From Saprospiraceae bacterium (GTDB lineage Bacteria > Bacteroidota > Bacteroidia > Chitinophagales > Saprospiraceae), in contig JALSGS010000014.1 in the NCBI GenBank assembly GCA_026982695.1, forward strand, positions 178,241 through 242,240: DNA of 64,000 bases. The letters run 5' to 3'. A program made the translations under genes and the position numbers. The notes below the pieces were generated by a model. The model did not search any database. It had not been told where the DNA came from and worked only from the letters and a program-made list of their open reading frames with translations. How positions within the stretch are numbered: the first letter of the stretch is position 1; each line of letters starts with the position of its first letter. Below, one piece after another: positions 1-8,607 of the stretch.

Positions 1-708
1 GTAATCTACTACTTGCTCCAACTCGTCAATGGGCACATTGAGGTAGGCACCATTTGAGTAATTGTCTGGTATTTCCAACACAAAAGAAGTATACCATGGC
101 TGGTGCGTAAAGGAAGTCAGTCCTACGTATGCTTCGGGGTCGATGTCCAACTTTTGGGCAAAAGACTGAGGTGTGTAGGTAATGCCTTCTACCTCAAACG
201 TATGAGGTACGGGGCCCATATAGGTATCTAAAGCGGCATCAAAGACCTGCCACCATCGTTGGCTAGGGTGTTGTTGTTTGATCACAGCATCGAGAATTGC
301 CTTGAGCACTGCTTCCATTTCGGTGTGGTCGTACTGCTCAACTCCCTTAGGCTTACCTGGATATACCGACTCGGGCACCAGACCGGCTATGGCCGCAGCG
401 CGTATCACATCGTGTGCGAGACTACCCTGGCCAAACTGTGCTTTTCCCTGGCGTAAGAAGTAGTTGCGCGCCTTGTCGCGATAGATGTTGCGCACGATGT
501 ACATCTCAGAAAGGTCGTAATAACCTTTGCCCTGCCGAATGAGCTCCGACTCCAAAAAGCTGATCGTACTAAAGCTCCAGCAGGTGCCGGTGCGCTGTTG
601 GTTTTTCACCTCCGTACAGCGACAATCTTTTTCGATGGTGAACTCATATTGAGCTTGAGCCCATTGGATAGCGATCAATGCGCACAGAAAGGTAAATAAT
701 CTGGTCAT
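1..708 (-). CDS. Aminopeptidase C / bleomycin hydrolase-like cysteine peptidase (C1B), C-terminus beyond window
   Basis: Seen: an open frame of 236 codons from an ATG at 708 to the window edge. It begins with a signal peptide (MTRLFTFLCALIAIQWAQA) and then has the papain-type active site NQQRTGTCWSF, giving nucleophile Cys43 and oxyanion Gln37. A conserved DLSEMYIVR segment follows, and then a glycine-rich HDVI stretch. Known: this pattern fits the secreted aminopeptidase C branch of C1B that is common in Bacteroidetes, which trims peptides in the periplasm. The catalytic His and Asn lie outside the window and cannot be checked. It diverges from the GlpD-like gene with about 60 bp between likely starts. 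Confidence 0.88.
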   Translation of the reverse strand, partial: MTRLFTFLCALIAIQWAQAQYEFTIEKDCRCTEVKNQQRTGTCWSFSTISFLESELIRQGKGYYDLSEMYIVRNIYRDKARNYFLRQGKAQFGQGSLAHDVIRAAAIAGLVPESVYPGKPKGVEQYDHTEMEAVLKAILDAVIKQQHPSQRWWQVFDAALDTYMGPVPHTFEVEGITYTPQSFAQKLDIDPEAYVGLTSFTHQPWYTSFVLEIPDNYSNGAYLNVPIDELEQVVDY

Positions 709-769
709 GGTTCCGTTTTTTTGCATATCTACAAAGGCCAATTTCTGCAATTTTGAAAAAATATCAGCT

Positions 770-2419
770 GTGCCTCATCTCAATGCGCGCCAACGCGACT
801 TGCTCAAGGTGCTTCTTTCGGAAAAACAGTACGATCTCCTGATCATTGGCGGTGGGGTGACGGGTGCGGGCATCGCACTCGATGCCACCACACGCGGGTT
901 ATCAGTCGCTTTGATAGACAAAGGTGACTTTGCTTCGGGGACGAGCTCGCGCTCTACCAAACTCATACACGGTGGGCTGCGCTACCTCAAGCAGTTGGAA
1001 ATAGGGCTAGTACGGGAAGTTGGGCGCGAACGCGCCGTCATTCATCGTTTGGCCACTCACTTGGTGCGTCCTGAGACCATGTTGCTACCCATTGTGAAAG
1101 GGGGTTCATTAGGGCGATGGAGCACAGCCTTAGCATTGAGCATCTACGAATGGCTGGCAGGAGTACCACGTGCTTATCGCAAATGCATGCTCGACAGAGA
1201 AGCTGCTTTGCGCGAGGAGCCCCTGTTGCCACAAGCACGCCTCAAGGCTGGTGCGTTGTACTACGAGTATCGCACCGATGATGCCCGCCTCACTATAGCG
1301 CTTATGCGCACTGCAGCGGCACACGGGGCTACCTGCGTCAATTACTTGCGTGCCAAGTCTTTTATCCACCGTGGCGATCGCATTACTGGAGTCGTATGCC
1401 AAGACGAGCTATGCGATGAAGAAGTAGAAATACACGCACGCGTGATTGTAAGCGCTGCAGGGCCTTGGGTAGATGAAGTACGCCATCTCGATCATTCGCT
1501 TACGGGCAAGCGCTTATTTTTATCGAAAGGCGTGCATTTGGTATTTCCCCACGAGGCATTGCCCGTGCGGCATGCCCTGTATTTCGAGCTACCCGACAAG
1601 CGCATGATGTTTGTCATTCCGCGCTGGGGCAAGACTTACGTAGGCACTACGGATACACCTTGGCCTCACAAACCCGACGAAGTGCGCGTAGAAGCTTCTG
1701 ACGTACAGTATATACTCGATGGGCTTGCCTACATGTTTCCAGCGTTACGGCTTTCGCCAAACGATATTGAATCGAGTTGGGCGGGGGTACGCCCCCTCAT
1801 CTATGAGCCAGGTAAGCAAGCTTCCGAGATGTCGCGAAAAGATGAGATTTTTCAATCGCCCTCGGGCCTGATCTCTATAGCAGGCGGCAAGCTCACGGGC
1901 TATCGAAAGATGGCCGAGCGCGTCATGCAGCTCGTAGCACGGCGTTTGCGCAAGCAATACGGCATTAAAGTAGCGCCGTGTCGTACGGCACAAATTCCTT
2001 TGGTGGGCAGCCCATTTGGCGATGAGACAGCATTCGTAAAGCTCCAAAAACGGGTACTCCAAAAGTGCCAGGAACTTGCCTTGCCACCGCATACGGCCAC
2101 ACGGCTAGCCACCACTTGGGGACACGAGGCTCTATCGCTCTTAGAACAAGTAGCCACAAAAAAACAACCTTCCTTGTTGGCAGCAGAAGTGGATTTTTGC
2201 ATCGAAGAGGAATTGGCTTGTAGCCCGCTCGATTTTTTCGAACGCCGTACAAGCATGCTCTTTTTCGATCTTCCCGCTGTGATGCAAATGCGCGACGAGG
2301 TCGAACAAATGTTTGCCGAAAGACTAGCATGGGACCAAGCCACAGCAACCCGCCATCGGCAAGCACTGGATCGAGCCATAGCTGCAGCCAGTAGTGCGTC
2401 TCATGTTGAGACACAATGA
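770..2419 (+). CDS. glpD: FAD-dependent glycerol-3-phosphate dehydrogenase (GlpD/GlpA-like)
   Basis: Oxidises sn-glycerol-3-phosphate to dihydroxyacetone phosphate and passes electrons to the quinone pool at the inner membrane. Seen: the FAD dinucleotide-binding motif GGGVTGAG near residues 27-34, then GTSSRSTKLIHGGLRYL, typical of the family, and a C-terminal helical domain. It is about 549 residues, a normal length. Start choice: an upstream in-frame ATG at 707 would overlap the divergent peptidase start and adds a tail with no family resemblance. The GTG at 770 begins PHLNARQ and fits better. A weak -7-like CAATTTTG at 748-755 lies just before it. It converges on the flippase gene with 34 bp between stops. 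Confidence 0.93.
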   Translation: MPHLNARQRDLLKVLLSEKQYDLLIIGGGVTGAGIALDATTRGLSVALIDKGDFASGTSSRSTKLIHGGLRYLKQLEIGLVREVGRERAVIHRLATHLVRPETMLLPIVKGGSLGRWSTALALSIYEWLAGVPRAYRKCMLDREAALREEPLLPQARLKAGALYYEYRTDDARLTIALMRTAAAHGATCVNYLRAKSFIHRGDRITGVVCQDELCDEEVEIHARVIVSAAGPWVDEVRHLDHSLTGKRLFLSKGVHLVFPHEALPVRHALYFELPDKRMMFVIPRWGKTYVGTTDTPWPHKPDEVRVEASDVQYILDGLAYMFPALRLSPNDIESSWAGVRPLIYEPGKQASEMSRKDEIFQSPSGLISIAGGKLTGYRKMAERVMQLVARRLRKQYGIKVAPCRTAQIPLVGSPFGDETAFVKLQKRVLQKCQELALPPHTATRLATTWGHEALSLLEQVATKKQPSLLAAEVDFCIEEELACSPLDFFERRTSMLFFDLPAVMQMRDEVEQMFAERLAWDQATATRHRQALDRAIAAASSASHVETQ

Positions 2420-2453
2420 GCTACTATGGAGTACCACACAACGGACATATGCC

Positions 2454-3941
2454 TCATTGGTGGCGCCTAGCCTGCCACCAATCACTGAGCAAGGCATTCA
2501 CATCGGGTGCCAAACGCCCCAACAGCATCAGGGGTACAAAGGCACATACGAACAATACTGAGCGAAACATCAAGCGAAACAGCGGCGGCCAGTCGGGCTG
2601 CCACCATCCCAACAGGAGATACAATACGCCGCCAAGTGCTAAGAGCCCAAGCATGCGCCAACTGAAAGGCAATAGACCCATCTTCCACCACAGCAAACCG
2701 CTCTTCAACAAGTTGTACAGAGCGACGGACAGCAAGGTGGCTAAGGCAGCACCAGCTATCTCAAATTGTGGAATGAGCCACATGTTGGCCAGCACATTGA
2801 AACCTGCCAATGCAGTGATGAAGTAAAACTTGAAGCGATAGTAAGGCGAATAGGTGATGATCTCTTCGTTGATTCCCGTGGCCATATTGATCAGGTTGGA
2901 CAGCCCCAACAGCCACACGACTACTTTGCCTGCGGCGTATTTTTCGCCATTGGGGATCAGGGCAAACAAATCATCGAGCGACAATAAAATGCCTGTGAGT
3001 ATACACACTCCTGCCGCTAACTGGTTGAGGGCAGTGCGCCGATACATATCTGCCACTTTTTCGCGCTGGCCTGCATTCATCGCATCGGAAATAATGGGGG
3101 CACTGATACGCGAAAGGGCCTGCCGCGGCACATCAATGACATTGCCCACCACACTGGAAAGATAATACACACCTGTAGCTGTGGGAGTGGCCAGGGTAGT
3201 AAGCATGAAGATATCGATTCGGCTGGCCAGGCGCCCTCCTAATCCACCTAACAGCCCAAAACTAGCAAACTCAGCCATTTGGCGCAAGCGTTGCCACGTC
3301 AACAGTCGGCGGCTGGGCCGCAAATGCAATTGGCCCAATTGCCACAAATACATCACCAGCCCCACGACGATAAGCAAGTGCATCCACAGTACGCCCCACA
3401 CTACTTGTTCAAATGCCAACTTCTGCGCAAAGTAGCCCAAGGCCAATGCAGGTACTACTAACTTGACCGACAGCTCGTTGAGCGCGTAGGGCACCACTAT
3501 GCGGTGAAAGTTGGCGGTGTATTGCGTCAGCATTTGTGCCAAAGCTGCCAACAATACCAATGGGGGGAGCAGCGGCAAAAACTGCTGGACGAGTTGGCCC
3601 TCATCGGTATACCAGCTCCATACCTGTGGGCGAAAGCTCACCCATACCCCCATAAATAACGCAAAACCCGTGGCGACCATGGCCAACAGAAAGAAAAGGA
3701 ACCCATTGTGGCCGCGCTGTTCATCGCGAAACTGGGGGAAGAAGCGAATGGCCAATGCATTGCCTCCTAAAAACACAAAGGGAGCCACCATCAGTGCTGT
3801 CTCGCGTAAAAACTGCAATACGCCCAGTTCCTCACGCGTAAAGGCCAGTGGATATACGACCAATACGTTGAGCATGCCCATAGCTACACCGATATAGGCG
3901 GCAGCCGATTGTTTTAAACTCTGGCGAATGACAATGCCCAT
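2454..3941 (-). CDS. Polysaccharide flippase-like membrane protein (MATE/Wzx superfamily)
   Basis: Probably flips a lipid-linked glycan across the inner membrane. Seen: about 495 residues with 12-14 hydrophobic segments spread over the whole length and a basic N-terminus (MGIVIRQSLKQSAA), as in Wzx/MurJ-type exporters. A 15-codon upstream extension (MPPKRHLCPSSKCKC) is unlike the family and crosses the divergent intergenic region, so the ATG at 3941 is preferred. It diverges from the sulfotransferase cassette, suggesting that it exports a glycan built by those enzymes. It could equally serve the large cluster at 39569-64000, which has no flippase in view. Substrate unknown. Confidence 0.8.
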   Translation of the reverse strand: MGIVIRQSLKQSAAAYIGVAMGMLNVLVVYPLAFTREELGVLQFLRETALMVAPFVFLGGNALAIRFFPQFRDEQRGHNGFLFFLLAMVATGFALFMGVWVSFRPQVWSWYTDEGQLVQQFLPLLPPLVLLAALAQMLTQYTANFHRIVVPYALNELSVKLVVPALALGYFAQKLAFEQVVWGVLWMHLLIVVGLVMYLWQLGQLHLRPSRRLLTWQRLRQMAEFASFGLLGGLGGRLASRIDIFMLTTLATPTATGVYYLSSVVGNVIDVPRQALSRISAPIISDAMNAGQREKVADMYRRTALNQLAAGVCILTGILLSLDDLFALIPNGEKYAAGKVVVWLLGLSNLINMATGINEEIITYSPYYRFKFYFITALAGFNVLANMWLIPQFEIAGAALATLLSVALYNLLKSGLLWWKMGLLPFSWRMLGLLALGGVLYLLLGWWQPDWPPLFRLMFRSVLFVCAFVPLMLLGRLAPDVNALLSDWWQARRHQ

Positions 3942-3975
3942 GCACTTGCATTTCGATGAAGGGCAAAGATGGCGC

Positions 3976-4008
3976 TTTGGGGGCAATGGGTAAAGATCCT
4001 ACCTTTGA
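3976..4008 (+). promoter_or_regulatory. Bacteroidetes-type promoter for the sulfotransferase cassette
   Basis: TTTG at 3976-3979, a 20-bp spacer, then TACCTTTG at 4000-4007. This matches the Bacteroidetes -33/-7 consensus (TTTG, about 19-21 bp, TAnnTTTG) exactly. Transcription would begin near 4014, about 20 nt before the ATG at 4033. Confidence 0.65.
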
Positions 4009-4032
4009 TGCCCAATTATTTTATTGCATCGC

Positions 4033-4836
4033 ATGAACCGAGCTTTTCGATCCACCTTGCGCAAATGGCTGATCCATGCCCGGCTGCTATGGTTGGCCCG
4101 CCTCATCTATATGACGCCCGGTACGATTATTGGCTGGTACTTGTGGCACTTTCGGCCCCACAAGCAATTTGTCATCATCTTATCGGCCATGCGCAGTGGT
4201 TCTACCCTACTCAAAGCGCTGTTGGCCGAAGCGCCCGACATTGAGCAAATCCCCGAAGCTGAATTCCAAATTCCGGGCAACCGCTACTACGTGTATTCGC
4301 AGTTGTACCAGCTGAGCGATCAGCCCATTGTAGTGCTCAAGCACCCTGCCAACTATTTCGACTTTCGCACTTACCCGCGTTTGCCAAAAGGCCAATTCAA
4401 GCTCATCCGTTTGGCGCGCAATCCGCTCGACACCATCCTGTCGCTACAACAAATGAACCAAGCGTTGGGCAAAGAAAAAACTGTCGAGGAACTGATCGAC
4501 TATTGGTGCACTACCTATGAAAATTTGGTGCGCGTCCAACACCCACAATGCTTCGACCTAGTGTATGAGGAGCTAGTCGCCGAACCGGTGGTGCTCACTG
4601 AATGCCTCTTTCGCTTTATTGGCTCGGCACAAAAGCAAGGCGTGGACCGCTACAGCAAACCACAGACTTATGAATGGACGTGGAAAAAAGACGATGGCGG
4701 CGAAGTGATTCGTTCGCTCAAGGTACAAAAGGTCCAAAAAGACTATAGGCCTCATCGCCAACTGGCCCAACAACTGCGCCACCATCCGCGCATTCAGCCA
4801 CTCATGGACATTTATGGTTTGAAATGGCCCGAATGA
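4033..4836 (+). CDS. Sulfotransferase family protein
   Basis: Transfers a sulfuryl group from PAPS, probably to a glycan. Seen: the 5'-phosphosulfate-binding loop SAMRSGSTLL near residues 51-60 and the 3'-phosphate-binding segment RLARNPLDTILS, which define the PAPS-binding fold; 267 residues. An amphipathic/hydrophobic N-terminus (residues 15-40) may hold it at the inner membrane. The ATG at 4033 is preferred over a TTG three codons earlier because of its spacing from the promoter. Its stop overlaps the next gene's start (ATGA at 4833), so the two are translationally coupled. Polysaccharide or lipid sulfation is inferred from the neighbouring glycosyltransferases. Confidence 0.85.
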   Translation: MNRAFRSTLRKWLIHARLLWLARLIYMTPGTIIGWYLWHFRPHKQFVIILSAMRSGSTLLKALLAEAPDIEQIPEAEFQIPGNRYYVYSQLYQLSDQPIVVLKHPANYFDFRTYPRLPKGQFKLIRLARNPLDTILSLQQMNQALGKEKTVEELIDYWCTTYENLVRVQHPQCFDLVYEELVAEPVVLTECLFRFIGSAQKQGVDRYSKPQTYEWTWKKDDGGEVIRSLKVQKVQKDYRPHRQLAQQLRHHPRIQPLMDIYGLKWPE

Positions 4837-5693
4837 TGGATCAACCCCTCGTATCCATTCTCATCAACAACTACAATAACGGCCCGTGGATCGAGGCCTG
4901 TGTGCGCTCGGCCCTACAGCAGACCTATGGGCGCGTCGAGGTTATCGTGTACGACGACGGCTCGACCGATCAATCAGTCGATGTGCTTCAAACATTGGCC
5001 CACGACATTAAGTTGATAGCGGCATCTGCCAACTACGGGGCCGCTTCGCCCAACTTCAACCAGGCCCATGCCATTTACGAGGCGTTTTGCGCTTCGCGTG
5101 GCCAGATCATTTGTTTGCTCGATGGGGACGACGCGTTCATGCCGCAAAAAGTCGAGCAGGTGGTGGCTGCTTTCCAAGCACACCCCAACGCCCTAATGGT
5201 ACAGCACCGCTTCACAGCCATTGACGCTCATGGAGAAGTGTTGGCACCTGTGCGGCCTCGCAAACTGCTGCTCCCACAACGCGAGGGATATACCTATGCC
5301 GAATTCATACAGACCTACCATTGTCTCATCAATCTATTTATGCAGACGAGTGCGCTGAGCTTCCGGCGTGGGTTTCTCGAACGGCATTTGCCCATCTTGC
5401 CCGACCGTTACGACAAGCTATGGCCCGATTTTCGGCTCAGTCGTCGTGCTGCCTTTGAAGGCCAAGTAGTCACTTTGTTGCAGCCCTTGGCCTACTATCG
5501 CCTTCACCACAACAATTGGATACACCAGCTCAAGGGTGGCTTTCAACGCGAGTTAGTGCGACAAGCCTATGCTTGGGTCAATGAAAACTGCTTGGATGAT
5601 ACGCAGCAACTGAACTATTTTGTGTATCGGATGTACAAATGGATTAGCCCCATATTTTGGCGCTATCGATGGCAAAAACTACGATATGATTGA
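4833..5693 (+). CDS. Glycosyltransferase family 2
   Basis: GT-A fold transferase using a nucleotide-sugar donor. Seen: the opening strand PLVSILINNYNNGPWIE, then VYDDGSTDQS and LLDGDDAF, the donor/metal-binding acidic motifs of GT2; 286 residues with no membrane segment. The start is set at the ATG at 4833, inside the ATGA overlap with the sulfotransferase stop; another ATG follows at 4836 and an earlier one at 4824 is possible. Its last 8 bases overlap the methyltransferase. Sugar and linkage unknown. Confidence 0.88.
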   Translation: MMDQPLVSILINNYNNGPWIEACVRSALQQTYGRVEVIVYDDGSTDQSVDVLQTLAHDIKLIAASANYGAASPNFNQAHAIYEAFCASRGQIICLLDGDDAFMPQKVEQVVAAFQAHPNALMVQHRFTAIDAHGEVLAPVRPRKLLLPQREGYTYAEFIQTYHCLINLFMQTSALSFRRGFLERHLPILPDRYDKLWPDFRLSRRAAFEGQVVTLLQPLAYYRLHHNNWIHQLKGGFQRELVRQAYAWVNENCLDDTQQLNYFVYRMYKWISPIFWRYRWQKLRYD

Positions 5694-6303
5694 GTTAAAG
5701 ACATTTACGCGACCAGTAGGTCGATTATTGGAGCGCGCAGGACTACTGGCCAAACGCGAAGATTTTTTAAAAATACTACCCAAGCACAGCGTAGGCGCTG
5801 AGCTGGGTGTGTTTCAAGGCAAATTTTCCGAAGCGATCATCAAAATCGTGCAGCCACGCGAGTTGCACCTCATCGATCCATGGTGGAAAGTCATCGGCGA
5901 GTTTTACGGTGAGTGGTCGCGCTATCACAATCAGGGCGAGCTGCTCTCTACTCGAAAGGCCTACGAGCAAGCTGTGGCGCGTGTCAAAGCAGTAGATCAA
6001 GCAGGTGTGGCGGTGTTTCACGTTTCTGACGACTTGACTTGCCTTGCCCAATTTGAAGACAACTATTTTGACTGGCTTTATATTGATTCATCACATCAGT
6101 ACGCGCACACTAAGCAAGAGCTCGAGTTGGCACGCTGCAAGGTCAAACCCAACGGTATCATTGCGGGACACGACTGGTATGCCGATCCCACCCATGTACA
6201 TCACGGCGTATATCGCGCCGTACAAGAGTTTTGCCAACAATATGGGTGGCAACTTACACATCGAGACCGGCACACACAGTGGGCCATCCAGCAAGTCCAA
6301 TAA
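5686..6303 (+). CDS. Class I SAM-dependent methyltransferase (Methyltransf_24-like)
   Basis: Seen: GAELGVFQGKFSEAI (SAM-binding glycine-rich motif), then LIDPWW, YIDSSHQY and GHDWY, an arrangement typical of the Methyltransf_24 group often found in glycan clusters; 205 residues. A longer in-frame extension back to 5620 lies inside the upstream glycosyltransferase gene, so the ATG at 5686, overlapping that gene by 8 bp, is the likely start. The tight coupling with a sulfotransferase and two glycosyltransferases suggests it methylates a sugar. The acceptor is not known. Confidence 0.83.
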   Translation: MIELKTFTRPVGRLLERAGLLAKREDFLKILPKHSVGAELGVFQGKFSEAIIKIVQPRELHLIDPWWKVIGEFYGEWSRYHNQGELLSTRKAYEQAVARVKAVDQAGVAVFHVSDDLTCLAQFEDNYFDWLYIDSSHQYAHTKQELELARCKVKPNGIIAGHDWYADPTHVHHGVYRAVQEFCQQYGWQLTHRDRHTQWAIQQVQ

Positions 6304-6312
6304 TCACTGCCA

Positions 6313-7311
6313 ATGAAAGTATCCATAGTCATACGATGTCTCAACGAGGAAAAGCACATTGGCCGGCTGCTGTTGGGCATCATGGTACAAACCTGGCAGG
6401 ACATCGAGATCATCGTAGTAGACAGCGGATCTACTGACCGCACGCTCGACATTGCCCGCCAGTATCCCGCAAAGATTGTGCAAATACGGCCCGAAGACTT
6501 CACCTTTGGCTATGCCCTCAACAAGGGCTGTGAGGTAGCCAGCGGCGACATACTGCTGTTTGCCAGTGCCCATGTCTACCCCGTGTATCAAGACTGGGTG
6601 GCACGCATGGTGCAACCCTTCCTCGACGACCCTCATATCGGGCTAGTATATGGCAAACAGCGCGGCGACCATCGAAACAAATATTCGGAGCACCAAATTT
6701 TTGCGCGCTGGTTTCCGGAAGAAAGCACCATGAACCAGCCACACCCCTTTTGCAACAATGCCAACTGCGCCATCCGCCGATCCTTGTGGATCGAGCAGCC
6801 CTACGATGAGACCCTCACTGGTCTGGAAGACCTCGACTGGGCCAAAAAGATTCAGGAAAAAGGCTGGCGCATCGCCTACGTAGCGGAAGCGCCAGTGATC
6901 CACGTACATGAAGAGTCTTGGCGCAGCATCTACAACCGCTATCGGCGCGAAGCCATTGCCTATCGACTCATCATGAAACACGAGCGCTTCAACCTAATCA
7001 ACTTCTTCCAACTGCTGCTGTCCAACATCTGGAGCGACTGCCGGCAAGCCTGGCGCGAGGGTGTGTGGCACAAGAAGTTCGGCGAGATCGTCATGTTTCG
7101 CCTTATGCAGTTTTGGGGTACGTATCGCGGCTACAAGCAGTCGTACCTGCTCGACAACGAAGTGCGCGAGCGATTCTACTATCCGCACGGCTATCCCGTA
7201 CGCCGAAAGCCACCACGCACACATCAACCACCTATCGACTACGAACGCATCGAACGCAATGGCCTGCTGAGGCAAAAACAAGACGCACCCTCCTCCCCTA
7301 CTCACCAGTAA
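6313..7311 (+). CDS. Glycosyltransferase family 2
   Basis: Seen: VSIVIRCLNEEKHIGRL, then VVDSGSTDRT, ALNKGCEVASGD and a late acidic EDLDWAKKIQ motif (the usual ED catalytic-base region), all hallmarks of GT2; 332 residues. A tail of about 100 residues is rich in basic and aromatic residues. It is the last gene of the cassette that begins at 4033 and starts 9 bp after the methyltransferase stop. It converges on the uracil-DNA glycosylase gene. Donor and acceptor unknown. Confidence 0.9.
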   Translation: MKVSIVIRCLNEEKHIGRLLLGIMVQTWQDIEIIVVDSGSTDRTLDIARQYPAKIVQIRPEDFTFGYALNKGCEVASGDILLFASAHVYPVYQDWVARMVQPFLDDPHIGLVYGKQRGDHRNKYSEHQIFARWFPEESTMNQPHPFCNNANCAIRRSLWIEQPYDETLTGLEDLDWAKKIQEKGWRIAYVAEAPVIHVHEESWRSIYNRYRREAIAYRLIMKHERFNLINFFQLLLSNIWSDCRQAWREGVWHKKFGEIVMFRLMQFWGTYRGYKQSYLLDNEVRERFYYPHGYPVRRKPPRTHQPPIDYERIERNGLLRQKQDAPSSPTHQ

Positions 7312-7347
7312 GGCGCATCTTGCTGGCGAAAAATGCCACTACCTACC

Positions 7348-8034
7348 TCAACTTGGCAACTGCCAGTCGATAGGTGTTTGACCGTTCGACACCAAATGAG
7401 CATTGGCCTTGGAGAAGTGACGACAGCCAAAAAAACCTTTATGCGCAGCCAAAGGCGAAGGATGAGCTGCCTCGAGGATTAGATGCTGAAACGGATCGAT
7501 AAGGGCTGCTTTCTTTTTGGCAAAAGCCCCCCACAACATAAACACCAGCCCCTCACGACGTGCCGACAACGTCTGGATAACGGCATCGGTAAACGTTTGC
7601 CAGCCCAACTCGCGGTGTGAGGCCGGCCTGTTGCGTTCCACCGTGAGAATAGCATTGAGCAAAAAGACCCCTTGCTGCGCCCAATACGTCAGATCGCCGT
7701 GGCCTGGATGCCGAAAGCCCACGTCGTCGTGCAGCTCTTTGAATACATTTTCCAAGGAAGGCGGTACCTTCACGCCACGCGGCACCGAGAAACACAAGCC
7801 CATTGCTTCGCCCGGATTGTGATACGGGTCTTGGCCAAGAATAACTACCTTTACCTGCTCAAAAGGGGTAGTGTTGAAGGCATTGAAAATGAGGGGGCCC
7901 GGCGGATATATGGTACGCCCTTCGCGCTTCATCTGGCGCAAGCGCTGGGCCAACGCGTGGAAATAGGGCTTGCCGAATTCGTCGGCCAGCGCATCCTTCC
8001 AGCTCGGTTCGATCTGCACATTTAGTTGGCTCAT
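7348..8034 (-). CDS. ung: Uracil-DNA glycosylase, family 1
   Basis: Removes uracil from DNA as the first step of base-excision repair, in the cytoplasm. Seen: the water-activating motif GQDPYH near residues 67-72 (catalytic Asp69) and the late HPSPLAAH loop that inserts into the minor groove; 228 residues, normal for Ung. The frame is open upstream through the tRNA region, but the family N-terminus fits MSQLNVQIEPSW, so the ATG at 8034 is chosen. It diverges from the tRNA-Arg pair and has its own -7 element at 8053-8060. Confidence 0.96.
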   Translation of the reverse strand: MSQLNVQIEPSWKDALADEFGKPYFHALAQRLRQMKREGRTIYPPGPLIFNAFNTTPFEQVKVVILGQDPYHNPGEAMGLCFSVPRGVKVPPSLENVFKELHDDVGFRHPGHGDLTYWAQQGVFLLNAILTVERNRPASHRELGWQTFTDAVIQTLSARREGLVFMLWGAFAKKKAALIDPFQHLILEAAHPSPLAAHKGFFGCRHFSKANAHLVSNGQTPIDWQLPS

Positions 8035-8052
8035 TTGCTCGAATTTGAAACT

Positions 8053-8060
8053 CAAAAATA
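8053..8060 (-). promoter_or_regulatory. -7 promoter element of ung
   Basis: Reading the minus strand this is TATTTTTG, an exact TAnnTTTG match, ending 19 nt before the ung ATG. No good -33 TTTG is seen at the usual spacing (the nearest candidate, TTTCG, is 20 bp upstream), so confidence is limited. Confidence 0.4.
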
Positions 8061-8103
8061 ATTTATGGGTTATCACATAGCGAAAGCAAAGGAGAAAAAG
8101 CCC

Positions 8104-8111
8104 TAATTTTG
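8104..8111 (+). promoter_or_regulatory. -7 promoter element of the tRNA-Arg pair
   Basis: TAATTTTG is an exact TAnnTTTG match 40 bp upstream of the first tRNA. It is followed by the palindrome GCGGCGCCGC at 8111-8120. No clear -33 box is visible. Confidence 0.45.
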
Positions 8112-8151
8112 CGGCGCCGCAAGTGGCAACCCTGTTAACTAACGGAAGGTG

Positions 8152-8225
8152 GGTCCCGTAGCTCAACTGGATAGAGCAGCTGCCTTCTAAGCAGCCGGTT
8201 CCAGGTTCGAGTCCTGGCGGGATCA
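8152..8225 (+). tRNA. tRNA-Arg (anticodon TCT)
   Basis: The cloverleaf folds by eye. Acceptor stem GGTCCCG pairs with CGGGATC (one G-T pair). D arm is GCTC/GAGC. The anticodon stem GCTGC/GCAGC encloses loop CTTCTAA with anticodon TCT. The T stem CCAGG/CCTGG has loop TTCGAGT, and A is the discriminator base. CCA is not encoded. It reads AGA codons. Confidence 0.96.
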
Positions 8226-8235
8226 CAATCTGTTC

Positions 8236-8307
8236 GGCCCTGTAGTATAACGGATAGTACGCAGGTCTCCGGAACCTGAGGTCCAGGTTCGATTCCTGGC
8301 GGGGCTA
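8236..8307 (+). tRNA. tRNA-Arg (anticodon CCG)
   Basis: Acceptor GGCCCTG pairs with CGGGGCT (two G-T pairs). The anticodon stem CAGGT/ACCTG encloses loop CTCCGGA with anticodon CCG. The T stem is CCAGG/CCTGG with loop TTCGATT. CCA is not encoded. It reads CGG codons. It lies 10 bp after the first tRNA-Arg, so the two are almost certainly cotranscribed and processed. Confidence 0.96.
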
Positions 8308-8311
8308 CTCA

Positions 8312-8340
8312 AGCCACCCCATTGTGGGTGGCTTTTTTTT
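8312..8340 (+). terminator. Rho-independent terminator after the tRNA pair
   Basis: Arms AGCCACCC and GGGTGGCT around a 6-nt loop, followed directly by a run of T, 5 nt after the second tRNA. Confidence 0.9.
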
Positions 8341-8607
8341 ATAGCTGGATCGCTGAAAGACAGCCAGCTCTAATGCGATGGCGTAGCGCTAAGGCAAAGT
8401 CCATGTATTACCTTACGACCATCACTGGGCTTTAGGTGCAAAAACTCAAATTTTTCTCAACTGTCACATCTACTCGGAAAAAAAGCAGGCCGTATCTTGC
8501 CCGAGTGCCTACCTCAGCTCGTGCACCCCTTCAAGCCAAGCCCGACTGATTTCATTTGCCGAAAGGTTTTATAATAAAAAATTGTGATCAACCATAAAAC
8601 TCCGATT
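8341..8607. other. Intergenic stretch before the Asp-box protein
   Basis: No coding frame is recognised. It contains a weak hairpin (AGCTGG...CCAGCT near 8342-8370) of unknown meaning, and near-consensus -7 candidates (TTCATTTG, TATCTTGC) that each miss one position. The downstream promoter is presumably here but cannot be fixed. Confidence 0.4.

Noticed and set aside
1900..2379. Minus-strand open frame opposite the GlpD gene
   Set aside because: Low-complexity, no motifs, fully inside a confident gene.
8236..8307. tRNA-Arg 3' end as an integration site for a genomic island
   Set aside because: No repeat of the tRNA 3' end, no integrase, and a normal terminator directly after the tRNA.
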